Positions 1 through 6,441 of a DNA stretch of 10,021 nt are shown piece after piece (the first letter of the stretch is position 1; each line of letters begins with the position of its first letter). The position numbers and the translations under genes are program-made. The notes under the pieces were generated by a model. It was not told where the DNA came from and ran no database searches. It saw only the letters and a program-made list of their open reading frames with translations. Where the stretch lies: assembly GCA_913046335.1 (NCBI GenBank), contig CAJWSU010000038.1, positions 1-10,021 on the forward strand. The letters run 5' to 3'. This DNA is from TMED109 sp002684605 (lineage in GTDB: Bacteria; Pseudomonadota; Alphaproteobacteria; TMED109).

Positions 1-324
<324 letters not shown>

Positions 325-327
325 TCT

Positions 328-371
328 AATTCCCTCTTACGAGGGAGGAATTGTGTCCTCTTGCGAGGACA
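328..371 (-). repeat. tandem GNRA-tetraloop hairpins in the pre-16S leader
   Basis: There are two hairpins just upstream of the 16S 5' end. CCCTC-TTAC-GAGGG lies at 332-345 and can be extended by AATT pairs at 328-331 and 349-352 around a 3-base bulge. TGTCCTC-TTGC-GAGGACA lies at 354-371. Their 12-base cores (333-344 and 357-368) differ at one loop base and sit 24 bases apart, so they look like a duplication. Read on the minus strand, the direction of rRNA transcription, the loops become GTAA and GCAA. Both fit the stable GNRA tetraloop class, whereas the plus-strand loops do not. This strand-specific fit supports function as RNA. Neither stem is followed by a T-run on either strand, so they are not intrinsic terminators. 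Likely roles are precursor folding or processing; that part is inference. Confidence 0.75.
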
Positions 372-414
372 AATGCTGACCCGACGTTATGCATAACGAA
401 ACTTTAAATTAAAA

Positions 415-438
415 TACAACAGTATAAATACTGTAGTA
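415..438 (-). repeat. AT-rich inverted repeat in the rRNA leader
   Basis: TAC-a-ACAGTA, TAAA, TACTGT-a-GTA forms a nearly perfect palindrome: 6 bp plus 3 bp of stem around one A/A mismatch, with a 4-base loop. It lies between the boxA-like element and the GNRA hairpins and would be transcribed in the 16S leader. It could be another leader hairpin or a protein site; the sequence does not decide. Confidence 0.5.
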
Positions 439-448
439 TAAACGTCTT

Positions 449-461
449 AATTTAAAGAGTA
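449..461 (-). promoter_or_regulatory. boxA-like rRNA antitermination element
   Basis: The minus strand reads TACTCTTTAAATT, close to the bacterial rrn boxA consensus TGCTCTTTAACA. It lies about 165 bases downstream of the proposed rRNA start and about 130 bases before 16S, the usual place for the NusB-NusE loading site that lets RNA polymerase read through structured rRNA. The call rests on motif and position. Confidence 0.6.
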
Positions 462-468
462 TTCAAAA

Positions 469-515
469 ATGCGTATCGTCGAAATCGCTTGCACGACAAA
501 TCGCCGCCTACGCAT
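469..515 (-). repeat. long stem-loop in the rRNA leader
   Basis: ATGCGTA (469-475) pairs perfectly with TACGCAT (509-515). Inside, TCGTCG (476-481) can pair with CGACAA (494-499) with one G-U pair in the minus-strand transcript, leaving a 12-base loop and a 9-base bulge. The element is markedly richer in GC than the DNA around it, in keeping with selection on RNA structure. It lies between the promoter and boxA. Its role is unknown. Confidence 0.55.
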
Positions 516-624
516 CCCTTTCTTCATATGAACAATTTCAAACAGCAAATTAAACAGTCATAATTGTATATTAAATTATGTCCGTTTTTTAACAAACATC
601 CGAATATATAACTTTTTTATCGGG

Positions 625-690
625 TGAAGGGATTGTATACGTCTGTCTTAACTAACTGTCAAAGGTATTTTTCATTTTTTTTTAAAAAAA
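625..690 (-). promoter_or_regulatory. main rRNA operon promoter with UP-like A-tract and GC-rich discriminator
   Basis: On the minus strand the -35 box is a perfect TTGACA (complement of 657-662), followed after exactly 17 bp by TATACA (complement of 634-639). Initiation is expected near 625-627. The segment after the -10 box reads ATCCCTTCACCCG, a GC-rich discriminator in otherwise AT-rich DNA and the typical mark of promoters under stringent (ppGpp/DksA) control. Upstream of -35, runs of A and T at about 668-690 resemble an UP element for the alpha subunit of RNA polymerase. The resulting leader is about 305 bases. A weaker second promoter (TTGTTA with TATACA at 19-bp spacing, about 566-596) may lie downstream. 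Confidence 0.8.
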
Positions 691-939
691 ATATATAATA
701 CTTATTTTTTTATAATTTATAAGAGTTTTCTGGGGTTTTTTATTATATTTATTTTATAATAATTATTATATAATAACTATTTATTTTAAGATTAATCATT
801 GTATATGGATAAATATTATAAAACATTAATAAATTGTAATTTTACTTCCTAATAAAATTAATTTATAGATCACTTGTTTTACTAATATGTTTATTTCTAC
901 ATATGTATAATTAGCATGTCATAAAAGCAGAGAAGTACG
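663..939. other. AT-rich divergent intergenic region, no gene seen
   Basis: This stretch separates the rRNA promoter (minus) from the transporter operon (plus). It is extremely AT-rich, with homopolymer runs around 673-690 and a perfect 16-bp palindrome TATAATAATTATTATA at 755-770. I see no credible coding sequence, tRNA or riboswitch in it. The rRNA UP-like tract occupies its left end and the operon promoter its right end. The palindrome is low-complexity and could be chance. Confidence 0.6.
906..935 (+). promoter_or_regulatory. candidate promoter -10 and ribosome binding site for the transporter operon
   Basis: A perfect TATAAT lies at 906-911. The -35 position 17 bp upstream (883-888, TAATAT) is poor, so activator dependence is possible. 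Transcription would start near 918, giving a leader of about 22 bases. AGAGAAG at 929-935 is a modest Shine-Dalgarno sequence 4 bases before the ATG at 940. No closer promoter is evident before the downstream genes, fitting a single operon. Confidence 0.45.
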
Positions 940-1908
940 ATGAAAAAAATTACTATAATATCATTTTATATATTTGCTCTTACTTATATTGGTATTAGCC
1001 AGTTAATTGCTGCGGATATTAGATTAGCCGTTCTAAAATACGGGACAGTTAACTGGGAACTTAATGTCATTAAAAAACATAACCTTGATACTAAATATGG
1101 TATTAATTTAGATATAACATATTTAACTAACAAGAATGCTAATGCTATTGCCTTAATGTCTAAGTCCGTAGATGTCATTGTAACTGACTGGGTATGGGTA
1201 AGTAGACAAAGAGATAAAGGTAAGGACTTTACATTAATACCTTATTCTACTGCTGCAGGTGCAATAATGGTTGCAAATGATAGTCCTATTACCTCTATTA
1301 AAAATATGAAGGATGCTCAAATAGGCATTGCAGGAGGAAGTATTGATAAAAGCTGGATTTTAATGAGAGCTTATACAATGAAAGTACATGGATACGATAT
1401 AGCAAAATATATCGAACCTGCTTATGCGGCTCCTCCCTTAATAAATGGAATGGTTAGTAAAGGTGAGCTGGATGGCGCATTAAATTATTGGAATTATACT
1501 GCTAGACTAAAAGCTCTCAATTTTAGAAAAATAATTTCAGTAGAAGAAATATTACCAGAGCTTGGAATAGGAAAATCACTTCCTTTAATTGGTTATGTAT
1601 TTAGTGAAAAATGGGCAAATAAAAATAAAGACACTTTAAAAAGCTTTATAGCGGCTTCTGAAGAAGCTCGAGAAATATTGAAGTCTAGCGATATAGAATG
1701 GAAAAGAATACAAAAGCTTACTGGAGCAAAAGATGATAGTACATTAGAAGCTTTAAAAGAAGGCTTCAGAAATGGTATACCATCAAGTAATTCAGCTGAA
1801 TACAAAGCTGCTATAAAAAATGCTTTTAAAATATTAGCTGAAATTGGTGGAAAAAATTTGGTAGGCAATAGTAAAGAACTATCTGATGGAGTAATTTGGG
1901 AAAAATAA
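940..1908 (+). CDS. NitT/TauT-type ABC transporter substrate-binding protein
   Basis: Periplasmic binding component of an ABC importer in the nitrate/sulfonate/taurine class (SsuA/TauA-like, type-2 periplasmic fold, NMT1-like), 322 residues. Residues 1-25 are a signal peptide (Lys at 2-3, hydrophobic core 5-19, cleavage after IAA before Asp26). The body shows family traits: GINLDITYL at 54-62, VDVIVTDWVWVSRQR at 77-91, a hinge-region AGAIMVANDSP at 106-116, IGIAGGS at 128-134, and GELDGALNYW at 175-184 in the second lobe. The cognate permease and ATPase follow directly. The substrate cannot be read from sequence: TauA, SsuA, ThiY and nitrate/bicarbonate binders all share this fold, and the ligand residues are not diagnostic here. 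Its position ahead of a Ped/Lut-type cluster hints at a function tied to PQQ/lanthanide-dependent oxidation, but this is inference. Family is sure; substrate is unknown. Confidence 0.9.
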   Translation: MKKITIISFYIFALTYIGISQLIAADIRLAVLKYGTVNWELNVIKKHNLDTKYGINLDITYLTNKNANAIALMSKSVDVIVTDWVWVSRQRDKGKDFTLIPYSTAAGAIMVANDSPITSIKNMKDAQIGIAGGSIDKSWILMRAYTMKVHGYDIAKYIEPAYAAPPLINGMVSKGELDGALNYWNYTARLKALNFRKIISVEEILPELGIGKSLPLIGYVFSEKWANKNKDTLKSFIAASEEAREILKSSDIEWKRIQKLTGAKDDSTLEALKEGFRNGIPSSNSAEYKAAIKNAFKILAEIGGKNLVGNSKELSDGVIWEK

Positions 1909-2696
1909 TGTTAGATAAATTTTTAAAAAAAACCTTCATTAATTACTTCATGAAAAATGCTATAAATGTAAGAATTTTTTCTTTCCTCTTATTATTATTA
2001 ATATGGGAAATAGCAGCATTTCTGATTAATAGTAATGTAATGCCATCTCCCAAAACTGTCTTAATTATTTTCTATGATGAAATAATATATGGTGAAATGC
2101 TATATCATCTAGGTGTAACGCTTTGGCGTGTAATATTAGCGTTTACTATTGCTATGTTAGTTGGTACCGGTTTAGGTATCGCAATGGGATCAAAAAAGAA
2201 TCTTAATATTATGTTAGATGGATGGCATATTCTACTACTTAATACACCCGCCTTAGTAATTATTATTTTATGTTATGTTTGGTTTGGACTAAATGAAATT
2301 GCTGCAATCACTGCAGTAGCACTTAATAAAATACCTAATGTTTTAGTAACCATTAGAGAAGGAACTAGAGCAATTGATAGAAAAATATTAGAGGTAGCCG
2401 ACGTTTTTGAGGTTAGTTATAAAAAGAAGTTTTTTAACTTTTTTCTACCTCAGTTATACCCATTTATAATGGCTGCGGCAAGAGGTGGTATATCACTTAT
2501 ATGGAAAATAGTGCTAGTAGTAGAGCTTTTAGGAAGAAGTAACGGTATTGGATATAAATTAAATGAGTTTTTCAACTTGTTTGATATAGCATCTCTATTT
2601 GCATATACTTTATCTTTTGTGACAGTAATGATAATTGTTGAATATTCTATTATAAGTCCAATTGAAAGGAGGCTAAATAAATGGAGAACCACCTAA
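1908..2696 (+). CDS. NitT/TauT-type ABC transporter permease
   Basis: Inner-membrane permease of the same importer (SsuC/TauC-like, BPD_transp_1 domain), 262 residues from the ATG at 1908. That ATG shares its first base with the preceding TAA stop (TAATG), typical translational coupling; a TTG at 1896 would add only four residues and is less likely. About six membrane segments are visible, at roughly 22-42, 71-95, 108-125, 128-145, 188-207 and 228-252. The cytoplasmic EAA-type coupling loop lies around 162-186 (EVADVFEVSYKKK, then LPQLYPFI), with a lysine-rich variant of the usual EAA...G sequence. IPNVLVTIREG at 142-152 and GRSNGIG at 209-215 are also family-like. It should pair with the ATPase that begins inside its 3' end. 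The transported compound is unknown. Confidence 0.92.
   Translation: MLDKFLKKTFINYFMKNAINVRIFSFLLLLLIWEIAAFLINSNVMPSPKTVLIIFYDEIIYGEMLYHLGVTLWRVILAFTIAMLVGTGLGIAMGSKKNLNIMLDGWHILLLNTPALVIIILCYVWFGLNEIAAITAVALNKIPNVLVTIREGTRAIDRKILEVADVFEVSYKKKFFNFFLPQLYPFIMAAARGGISLIWKIVLVVELLGRSNGIGYKLNEFFNLFDIASLFAYTLSFVTVMIIVEYSIISPIERRLNKWRTT
2668..2672 (+). promoter_or_regulatory. strong Shine-Dalgarno inside the permease gene
   Basis: AAAGGAGG ends at 2672, with GGAGG at 2668-2672, 8 bases before the ATG at 2681. It lies within the permease coding sequence and fixes the ATPase start, giving a 16-base overlap between the genes. It is the best ribosome binding site in the operon. Confidence 0.8.
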
Positions 2697-3469
2697 ATAA
2701 AAGCATAATAAAAAAGCCTCATGATTTATTTGTAGATATTATATCAAAAGGATATGAAGATAAAAATCAAAACACCTATAATAATGCAATTAAAGATATG
2801 CAGTTTATTGTGCCTCAAGGAGAATTTTGCTGTTTAGTTGGTCCATCAGGGTGCGGAAAAACTACTCTATTAAATATGCTATCTGGTCTTGATAAAAAAT
2901 TAGAAGGTGTGATAAAATATCAAGATGGAACATTTCCAAACAATTGGCCAATAGGTTATATGTTTCAAGAACCTAGGTTGATGCCCTGGTTAACCGTCAA
3001 ACAAAACGTATCCATTGTTACTAACCAAACTTCTGAAGAAATATCTCATAGTGAAGATTTAATTAATGAAATGGACTTGACAAAATATATGAATGCATTT
3101 CCTTCTCAATTATCTGGAGGAATGCAAAGAAGAGTTGCGATAGCAAGAGCATTTGTTAATAAACCTAAAATATTATTACTAGATGAACCTTTTATTTCTC
3201 TTGATATGACAGTAGCTAACTTACTGAGAAAAATGTTAATAAAATTATGGGAAAATCAAAAAACCACTATAATTTTCGTTACTCATGATCTAAGAGAGGC
3301 AATATTCTTAGGTGATAGAATTCTTTTTCTTTCTAAAGGACCTTCTAGGGTCATCCATGACTTAAAAATAGATATAGATAGACCAAGGGAAATTGAAGAT
3401 GATCAAATGGAAAAAATAAGAACAGATCTAATGAAAACTCATCCAGAAATTTTATCTGGAAAAATTTAA
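2681..3469 (+). CDS. NitT/TauT-type ABC transporter ATP-binding protein
   Basis: Cytoplasmic ATPase of the SsuABC-like importer (SsuB/TauB class), 262 residues. All nucleotide-binding motifs are intact: Walker A GPSGCGKT at 54-61, Q-loop Q96 in MFQEPRLMPW, signature LSGGM at 144-148, Walker B ILLLDEP at 164-170, D-loop SLD at 173-175 and the switch His202 in VTHD. QEPRLMPW is characteristic of the nitrate/sulfonate/taurine ATPases and separates this protein from the second ATPase downstream. The N-terminus is about ten residues longer than usual before the first strand. The start is set by a strong Shine-Dalgarno, and the gene overlaps the permease by 16 bases. The next gene begins 20 bases after the stop, so the two ABC systems are probably on one transcript. 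Function as an importer ATPase is firm; substrate unknown. Confidence 0.94.
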   Translation: MENHLNKSIIKKPHDLFVDIISKGYEDKNQNTYNNAIKDMQFIVPQGEFCCLVGPSGCGKTTLLNMLSGLDKKLEGVIKYQDGTFPNNWPIGYMFQEPRLMPWLTVKQNVSIVTNQTSEEISHSEDLINEMDLTKYMNAFPSQLSGGMQRRVAIARAFVNKPKILLLDEPFISLDMTVANLLRKMLIKLWENQKTTIIFVTHDLREAIFLGDRILFLSKGPSRVIHDLKIDIDRPREIEDDQMEKIRTDLMKTHPEILSGKI

Positions 3470-3489
3470 TTTAAGGAAACGAGCGTATA

Positions 3490-4215
3490 ATGGAAAATAA
3501 AATTTTAAATATAGAGTCGTTATCCAAGTCGTATGGTCCAATAAAAGCACTTAATGAAGTAAGTTTTTCATTAGCTGAAGGAGAATATACTTCTTTATTA
3601 GGTCCTAATGGTGCAGGAAAGACTACTTTATTTCAAATATTAACAGGATTATTTGTTTCTGAAAAAGGGAATGTTTTAATAAATAATTATGATATGAGAA
3701 ATGATGCAATAAAGGCTTTAGCTCATATTGGTGTAGTATTTCAGCAGATTACATTAGATATGGATTTAACAGTTATGGAAAATTTAAAATTTCATAGCAA
3801 TCTGCATGGTATTAATGACAAGGAGTTTAAAAAAAGGGTCATAGTAGAATTAGAGCAAGTTAACCTAGCAGATAGAATTAATGATAAAGTTAGATCTTTG
3901 TCAGGTGGTCAAAAACGTAGAGTAGAATTAGCAAGATCTTTATTACATAGACCAAAGTTACTTCTATTAGATGAACCTACCGTAGGACTAGACCCGCAAA
4001 GTAGAAGAGACTTATTAGATTATGTTATAAAGCTTAAAGAAAAGAGAAAGATGGCAGTACTTTGGGCAACACATTTAGTTGATGAAGCAGAGAAATCTGA
4101 CACTGTTATAGTTTTAAATAAAGGTGAAATTATTAAAAAAGATACACCACAAAATATCACTAAGGAATATAATAAAGATACGTTGCATGATGCATTTGTA
4201 TCTTTAACCTCTTAA
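3490..4215 (+). CDS. pedB: Ped/Lut-type ABC transporter ATP-binding protein (PQQ-associated)
   Basis: ATPase of the PQQ-catabolism-associated ABC system (PedB in Pseudomonas, LutE-like in Methylorubrum), 241 residues. Walker A GPNGAGKTT at 38-46, Q-loop Q85 in VVFQQ, signature LSGGQ at 137-141, Walker B LLLLDEP at 157-163, D-loop GLD at 166-168 and switch His195 are all present. The sequence resembles ABC-2 system ATPases (DrrA/CcmA type), not importer ATPases: ITLDMDLTVMENL after the Q-loop and GLDPQSRRDL after Walker B. A partner ABC-2 permease lies three genes downstream, with a beta-propeller and a type-1 binding protein between, the set seen in ped/lut clusters. On its own the ATPase could be any ABC-2 exporter subunit; the context makes the assignment. 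Possible Shine-Dalgarno AAGGA lies at 3473-3477. Start ATG and full length look right. Confidence 0.85.
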   Translation: MENKILNIESLSKSYGPIKALNEVSFSLAEGEYTSLLGPNGAGKTTLFQILTGLFVSEKGNVLINNYDMRNDAIKALAHIGVVFQQITLDMDLTVMENLKFHSNLHGINDKEFKKRVIVELEQVNLADRINDKVRSLSGGQKRRVELARSLLHRPKLLLLDEPTVGLDPQSRRDLLDYVIKLKEKRKMAVLWATHLVDEAEKSDTVIVLNKGEIIKKDTPQNITKEYNKDTLHDAFVSLTS

Positions 4216-4230
4216 AAAAGGAAAAATGCT

Positions 4231-5220
4231 ATGAGATTTATTAATTTTATTTATCAAAATTTTGTTAAATTATGCTTTATTGGATTTCTAATAGCTACTT
4301 TTAGTAGTAATGCAGAAACTATTCTTGTTTCTAATGAAGGAAGCGATAATATAACTATCATAGATTTAAAATCATTTGAAGTTCTTGCTACAATTAATGG
4401 CGGCAAACGTCCCAGAGATATGCATTACATATCTAAATCAAATAGTCTTTTAGTAGCAGCAAGTGAAGATGATACTATATACAGGATAAACTTAGATACA
4501 TATGAGATTACTGGTAAATTAGAAACAGGTGATGATCCTGAAATTTTTGATATAAGCCCTGATGGTAAAATAGCAGTAGTATCTAATGAAGATGATAATG
4601 CAGCAACTGTTATAGACATTAACTCAGGAAAAATTATAAGGGTCATAGAAGATGTAGGCATTGAACCTGAAGGAGTAAATTTCTCTCCTGATGGTAAACT
4701 GGTATATATAACATCAGAAGGCACTAATACTATTCTTATAATAGATCCTTGGGCAGGAAAAGTCATAGAAGAAATATTAGTTGGCAACAGGCCTAGAAGA
4801 GGCGCATTCTCAAAAAATGGTCAAGAATATTGGGTTACAAATGAACTGGGTGGTACAGTTAGTGTAATAGACACTAATAGCTATAAAGTAATTCATAATA
4901 TCAAATTTGAAAAAAAAGGTATAAGAAGTACAGAAATTACACCTGTAGATTTTGCTATGAGTAATGATGGTAAACTTGCCTATATTACATTAGGTAGATC
5001 AAAGCATGTTGCTGTAGTTCAAACAGAAAATTATGAAGTTATTGATTATATTCTGGCGGGTTCAAGAGTGTGGGGAGCTGCAATATCTTCAGATGACAAA
5101 ATATTAATTGTTACTAATGGAAATAGTGACGATATTTCAATTATAGATACTGATAAAAGAGCTTCTATCAAATCTATTGCTGTAGGTATAACACCGCATA
5201 CTGTTAGGATAATTGATTAA
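4231..5220 (+). CDS. PQQ-associated YVTN beta-propeller periplasmic protein
   Basis: Secreted seven-bladed beta-propeller of the family found with PQQ-dependent alcohol oxidation (ped/lut clusters), 329 residues. The signal peptide spans 1-28 (core around 11-24, cleavage after SNA before Glu29). Seven YVTN-type repeats of about 42 residues follow, starting near 29, 72, 114, 157, 199, 249 and 291. Each has a strand such as LVYITSEGTNTILIID, then a turn, then a GxxPxG/D-like segment ending in SPDGK. Blade 5 is longer, with an insert at about 226-240. The mature protein has no cysteine. Loops after the first strand are acidic in blades 1, 2, 3 and 7 (E36/D39, E79-D81, E120-D122, D300-D301), which are neighbours in a closed ring. 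GGA at 4220-4222 sets the ATG. In Pseudomonas putida the homologous ABC system is needed for growth at low lanthanide levels; metal binding here is inference. Confidence 0.87.
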   Translation: MRFINFIYQNFVKLCFIGFLIATFSSNAETILVSNEGSDNITIIDLKSFEVLATINGGKRPRDMHYISKSNSLLVAASEDDTIYRINLDTYEITGKLETGDDPEIFDISPDGKIAVVSNEDDNAATVIDINSGKIIRVIEDVGIEPEGVNFSPDGKLVYITSEGTNTILIIDPWAGKVIEEILVGNRPRRGAFSKNGQEYWVTNELGGTVSVIDTNSYKVIHNIKFEKKGIRSTEITPVDFAMSNDGKLAYITLGRSKHVAVVQTENYEVIDYILAGSRVWGAAISSDDKILIVTNGNSDDISIIDTDKRASIKSIAVGITPHTVRIID

Positions 5221-6420
5221 ATGAATTTATTTTCATTAAAAGTAACTATATTATTAGTTTGCCTCGTTCCTATTAATATTTTGTGCGCGCAGGAAAATCC
5301 AACTTTTAATATAGGTTATTATGATTTAGAAGAAGATATTCGTTACGATATATGGGGTGTTCATCCTGTAGATATTCGTTCAAATACTAACCAACTATAT
5401 AAAAGACCTATTGCAGGGGCTGAGCTAGGTTTAAAAGATATTAAACCTTTCCAGAGAATGTCTAAAGTTAAATTTGATCTAGTAAAAAGAAGAATAAAAC
5501 CTAGTGAAGAAGCAGCTGAAGTTTTATATAATCATATTAAAGAAAATGATATAAAATTTATTTTACTAGATTTTCCAGTTGCTGAGTTATTAAAAATTAC
5601 TAATAAAATTAATGATCTTGATATTACAGCTATAAATGTTTCCTCTAAAAATAATGATTTAAGATCTTCGCAATGCAATAAAAATTTATTTCATACTATT
5701 CCAAGTGAAAGGATGTTATCCGATAGTTTGGCTCAATATTTATCAGAGAAAAAATGGAGAAAAATACTAGTTCTTACTGGACCTTTAAAAGTTGATGAAG
5801 CTAAATCTAAGTCTTTCATAGAATCAGCAAAACAATTTGGTTTAAAAATTACAGGTGAAAGAAATTTTGTTTTAGGAAATGACCCAAGAGCTAGAGATCA
5901 AAATGATTTAGATTTCTTAACTGGTGCTGCAAAATATGATGCGGTATATATAGCTGATACACTTAAAGAGTTTAGTTATAGAGTTCCATTTGCTACTCAT
6001 AAACCAGCAATTGTAATTGGCTCATCTGGCCTAATACCTCGCGCTTGGCACTGGTCTTATTTAAGACATGGCGCACCACAAGTGCATGGAAGGTTTGAAA
6101 GAATGCATGAAAGAAGAATGACAGAAGAAGATTGGGCAGCATGGGTTGCCATGAGAGCTGTGGCTGAAGCACTAGTAAGATTTCAAGATAATGAGAATTT
6201 TTCTTTTAGAAATGCATTTGTTGATGAATCATTTAAACTAGATGGATCCAAAGGACCTATTTTAAACTTCAGACCATGGAATAGGCAATTAAGACAGCCC
6301 ATTATGCTTTCTACTGAAAACTGGGTTACTAGTATAGCCCCTTTAAATAGCTTTGTTCATCGTGAAAATAATTTAGATACTATAGGAATGGACAATAAAA
6401 CAAGTAAATGTGCAAATTAG
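5221..6420 (+). CDS. PQQ-associated ABC transporter substrate-binding protein (type-1 periplasmic fold)
   Basis: Periplasmic binding protein of the branched-chain-amino-acid-binding-protein fold, in the subfamily found with PQQ-dependent alcohol dehydrogenase systems, 399 residues. The signal peptide covers 1-23 (core 8-21, cleavage around CA before Gln24). Cys22 is preceded by Leu, so it does not make a proper lipobox. Subfamily landmarks are the C-terminal run PRAWHWSYLRHGAPQ at 273-287, GRFER at 290-294 and MTEEDWAAWVAMRAVAEA at 300-317, with LNFRPWNRQLRQP at 348-360. The first lobe has ILLDFPVAELL at 114-124, and the two lobes join near KILVLTGP at 181-188. The ATG directly follows the propeller stop with no gap, so translation is probably coupled; AGGA at 5206-5209 may serve as Shine-Dalgarno. 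By analogy with ped/lut systems it may deliver a lanthanide or lanthanide complex to the permease; the ligand is unproven. Confidence 0.87.
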   Translation: MNLFSLKVTILLVCLVPINILCAQENPTFNIGYYDLEEDIRYDIWGVHPVDIRSNTNQLYKRPIAGAELGLKDIKPFQRMSKVKFDLVKRRIKPSEEAAEVLYNHIKENDIKFILLDFPVAELLKITNKINDLDITAINVSSKNNDLRSSQCNKNLFHTIPSERMLSDSLAQYLSEKKWRKILVLTGPLKVDEAKSKSFIESAKQFGLKITGERNFVLGNDPRARDQNDLDFLTGAAKYDAVYIADTLKEFSYRVPFATHKPAIVIGSSGLIPRAWHWSYLRHGAPQVHGRFERMHERRMTEEDWAAWVAMRAVAEALVRFQDNENFSFRNAFVDESFKLDGSKGPILNFRPWNRQLRQPIMLSTENWVTSIAPLNSFVHRENNLDTIGMDNKTSKCAN

Positions 6421-6427
6421 TTATATA

Positions 6428-6441
6428 GGGAGAATATTTTG
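6428..6441 (+). promoter_or_regulatory. ribosome binding site deciding a TTG start
   Basis: GGGAGA at 6428-6433 lies 5 bases before TTG (6439-6441). No ATG is suitably placed, so the permease is taken to start at this TTG, giving the expected N-terminal length. Confidence 0.7.

Noticed and set aside
332..371. GC-rich hairpins as intrinsic terminators
   Set aside because: Neither stem is followed by a T-run on either strand, and they lie in the leader upstream of 16S where termination would be harmful.
755..770. Perfect 16-bp palindrome as an operator
   Set aside because: Made only of A and T in low-complexity DNA; such palindromes are expected by chance there. Mentioned under the intergenic region only.
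1593..1868. Minus-strand open frame within the first binding-protein gene
   Set aside because: A shadow of the real gene; no family-like sequence and it lies wholly inside a confident coding sequence.
1896..1907. Earlier TTG start for the first permease
   Set aside because: It would overlap the binding-protein gene by 13 bases for only four extra residues; the TAATG junction at 1906-1910 is the more natural coupled start.
5281..5295. Lipoprotein signal in the type-1 binding protein (Cys22)
   Set aside because: Residue before the cysteine is Leu, not Gly/Ala/Ser, so it does not fit a lipobox; an ordinary signal peptidase I site after Ala23 fits better.
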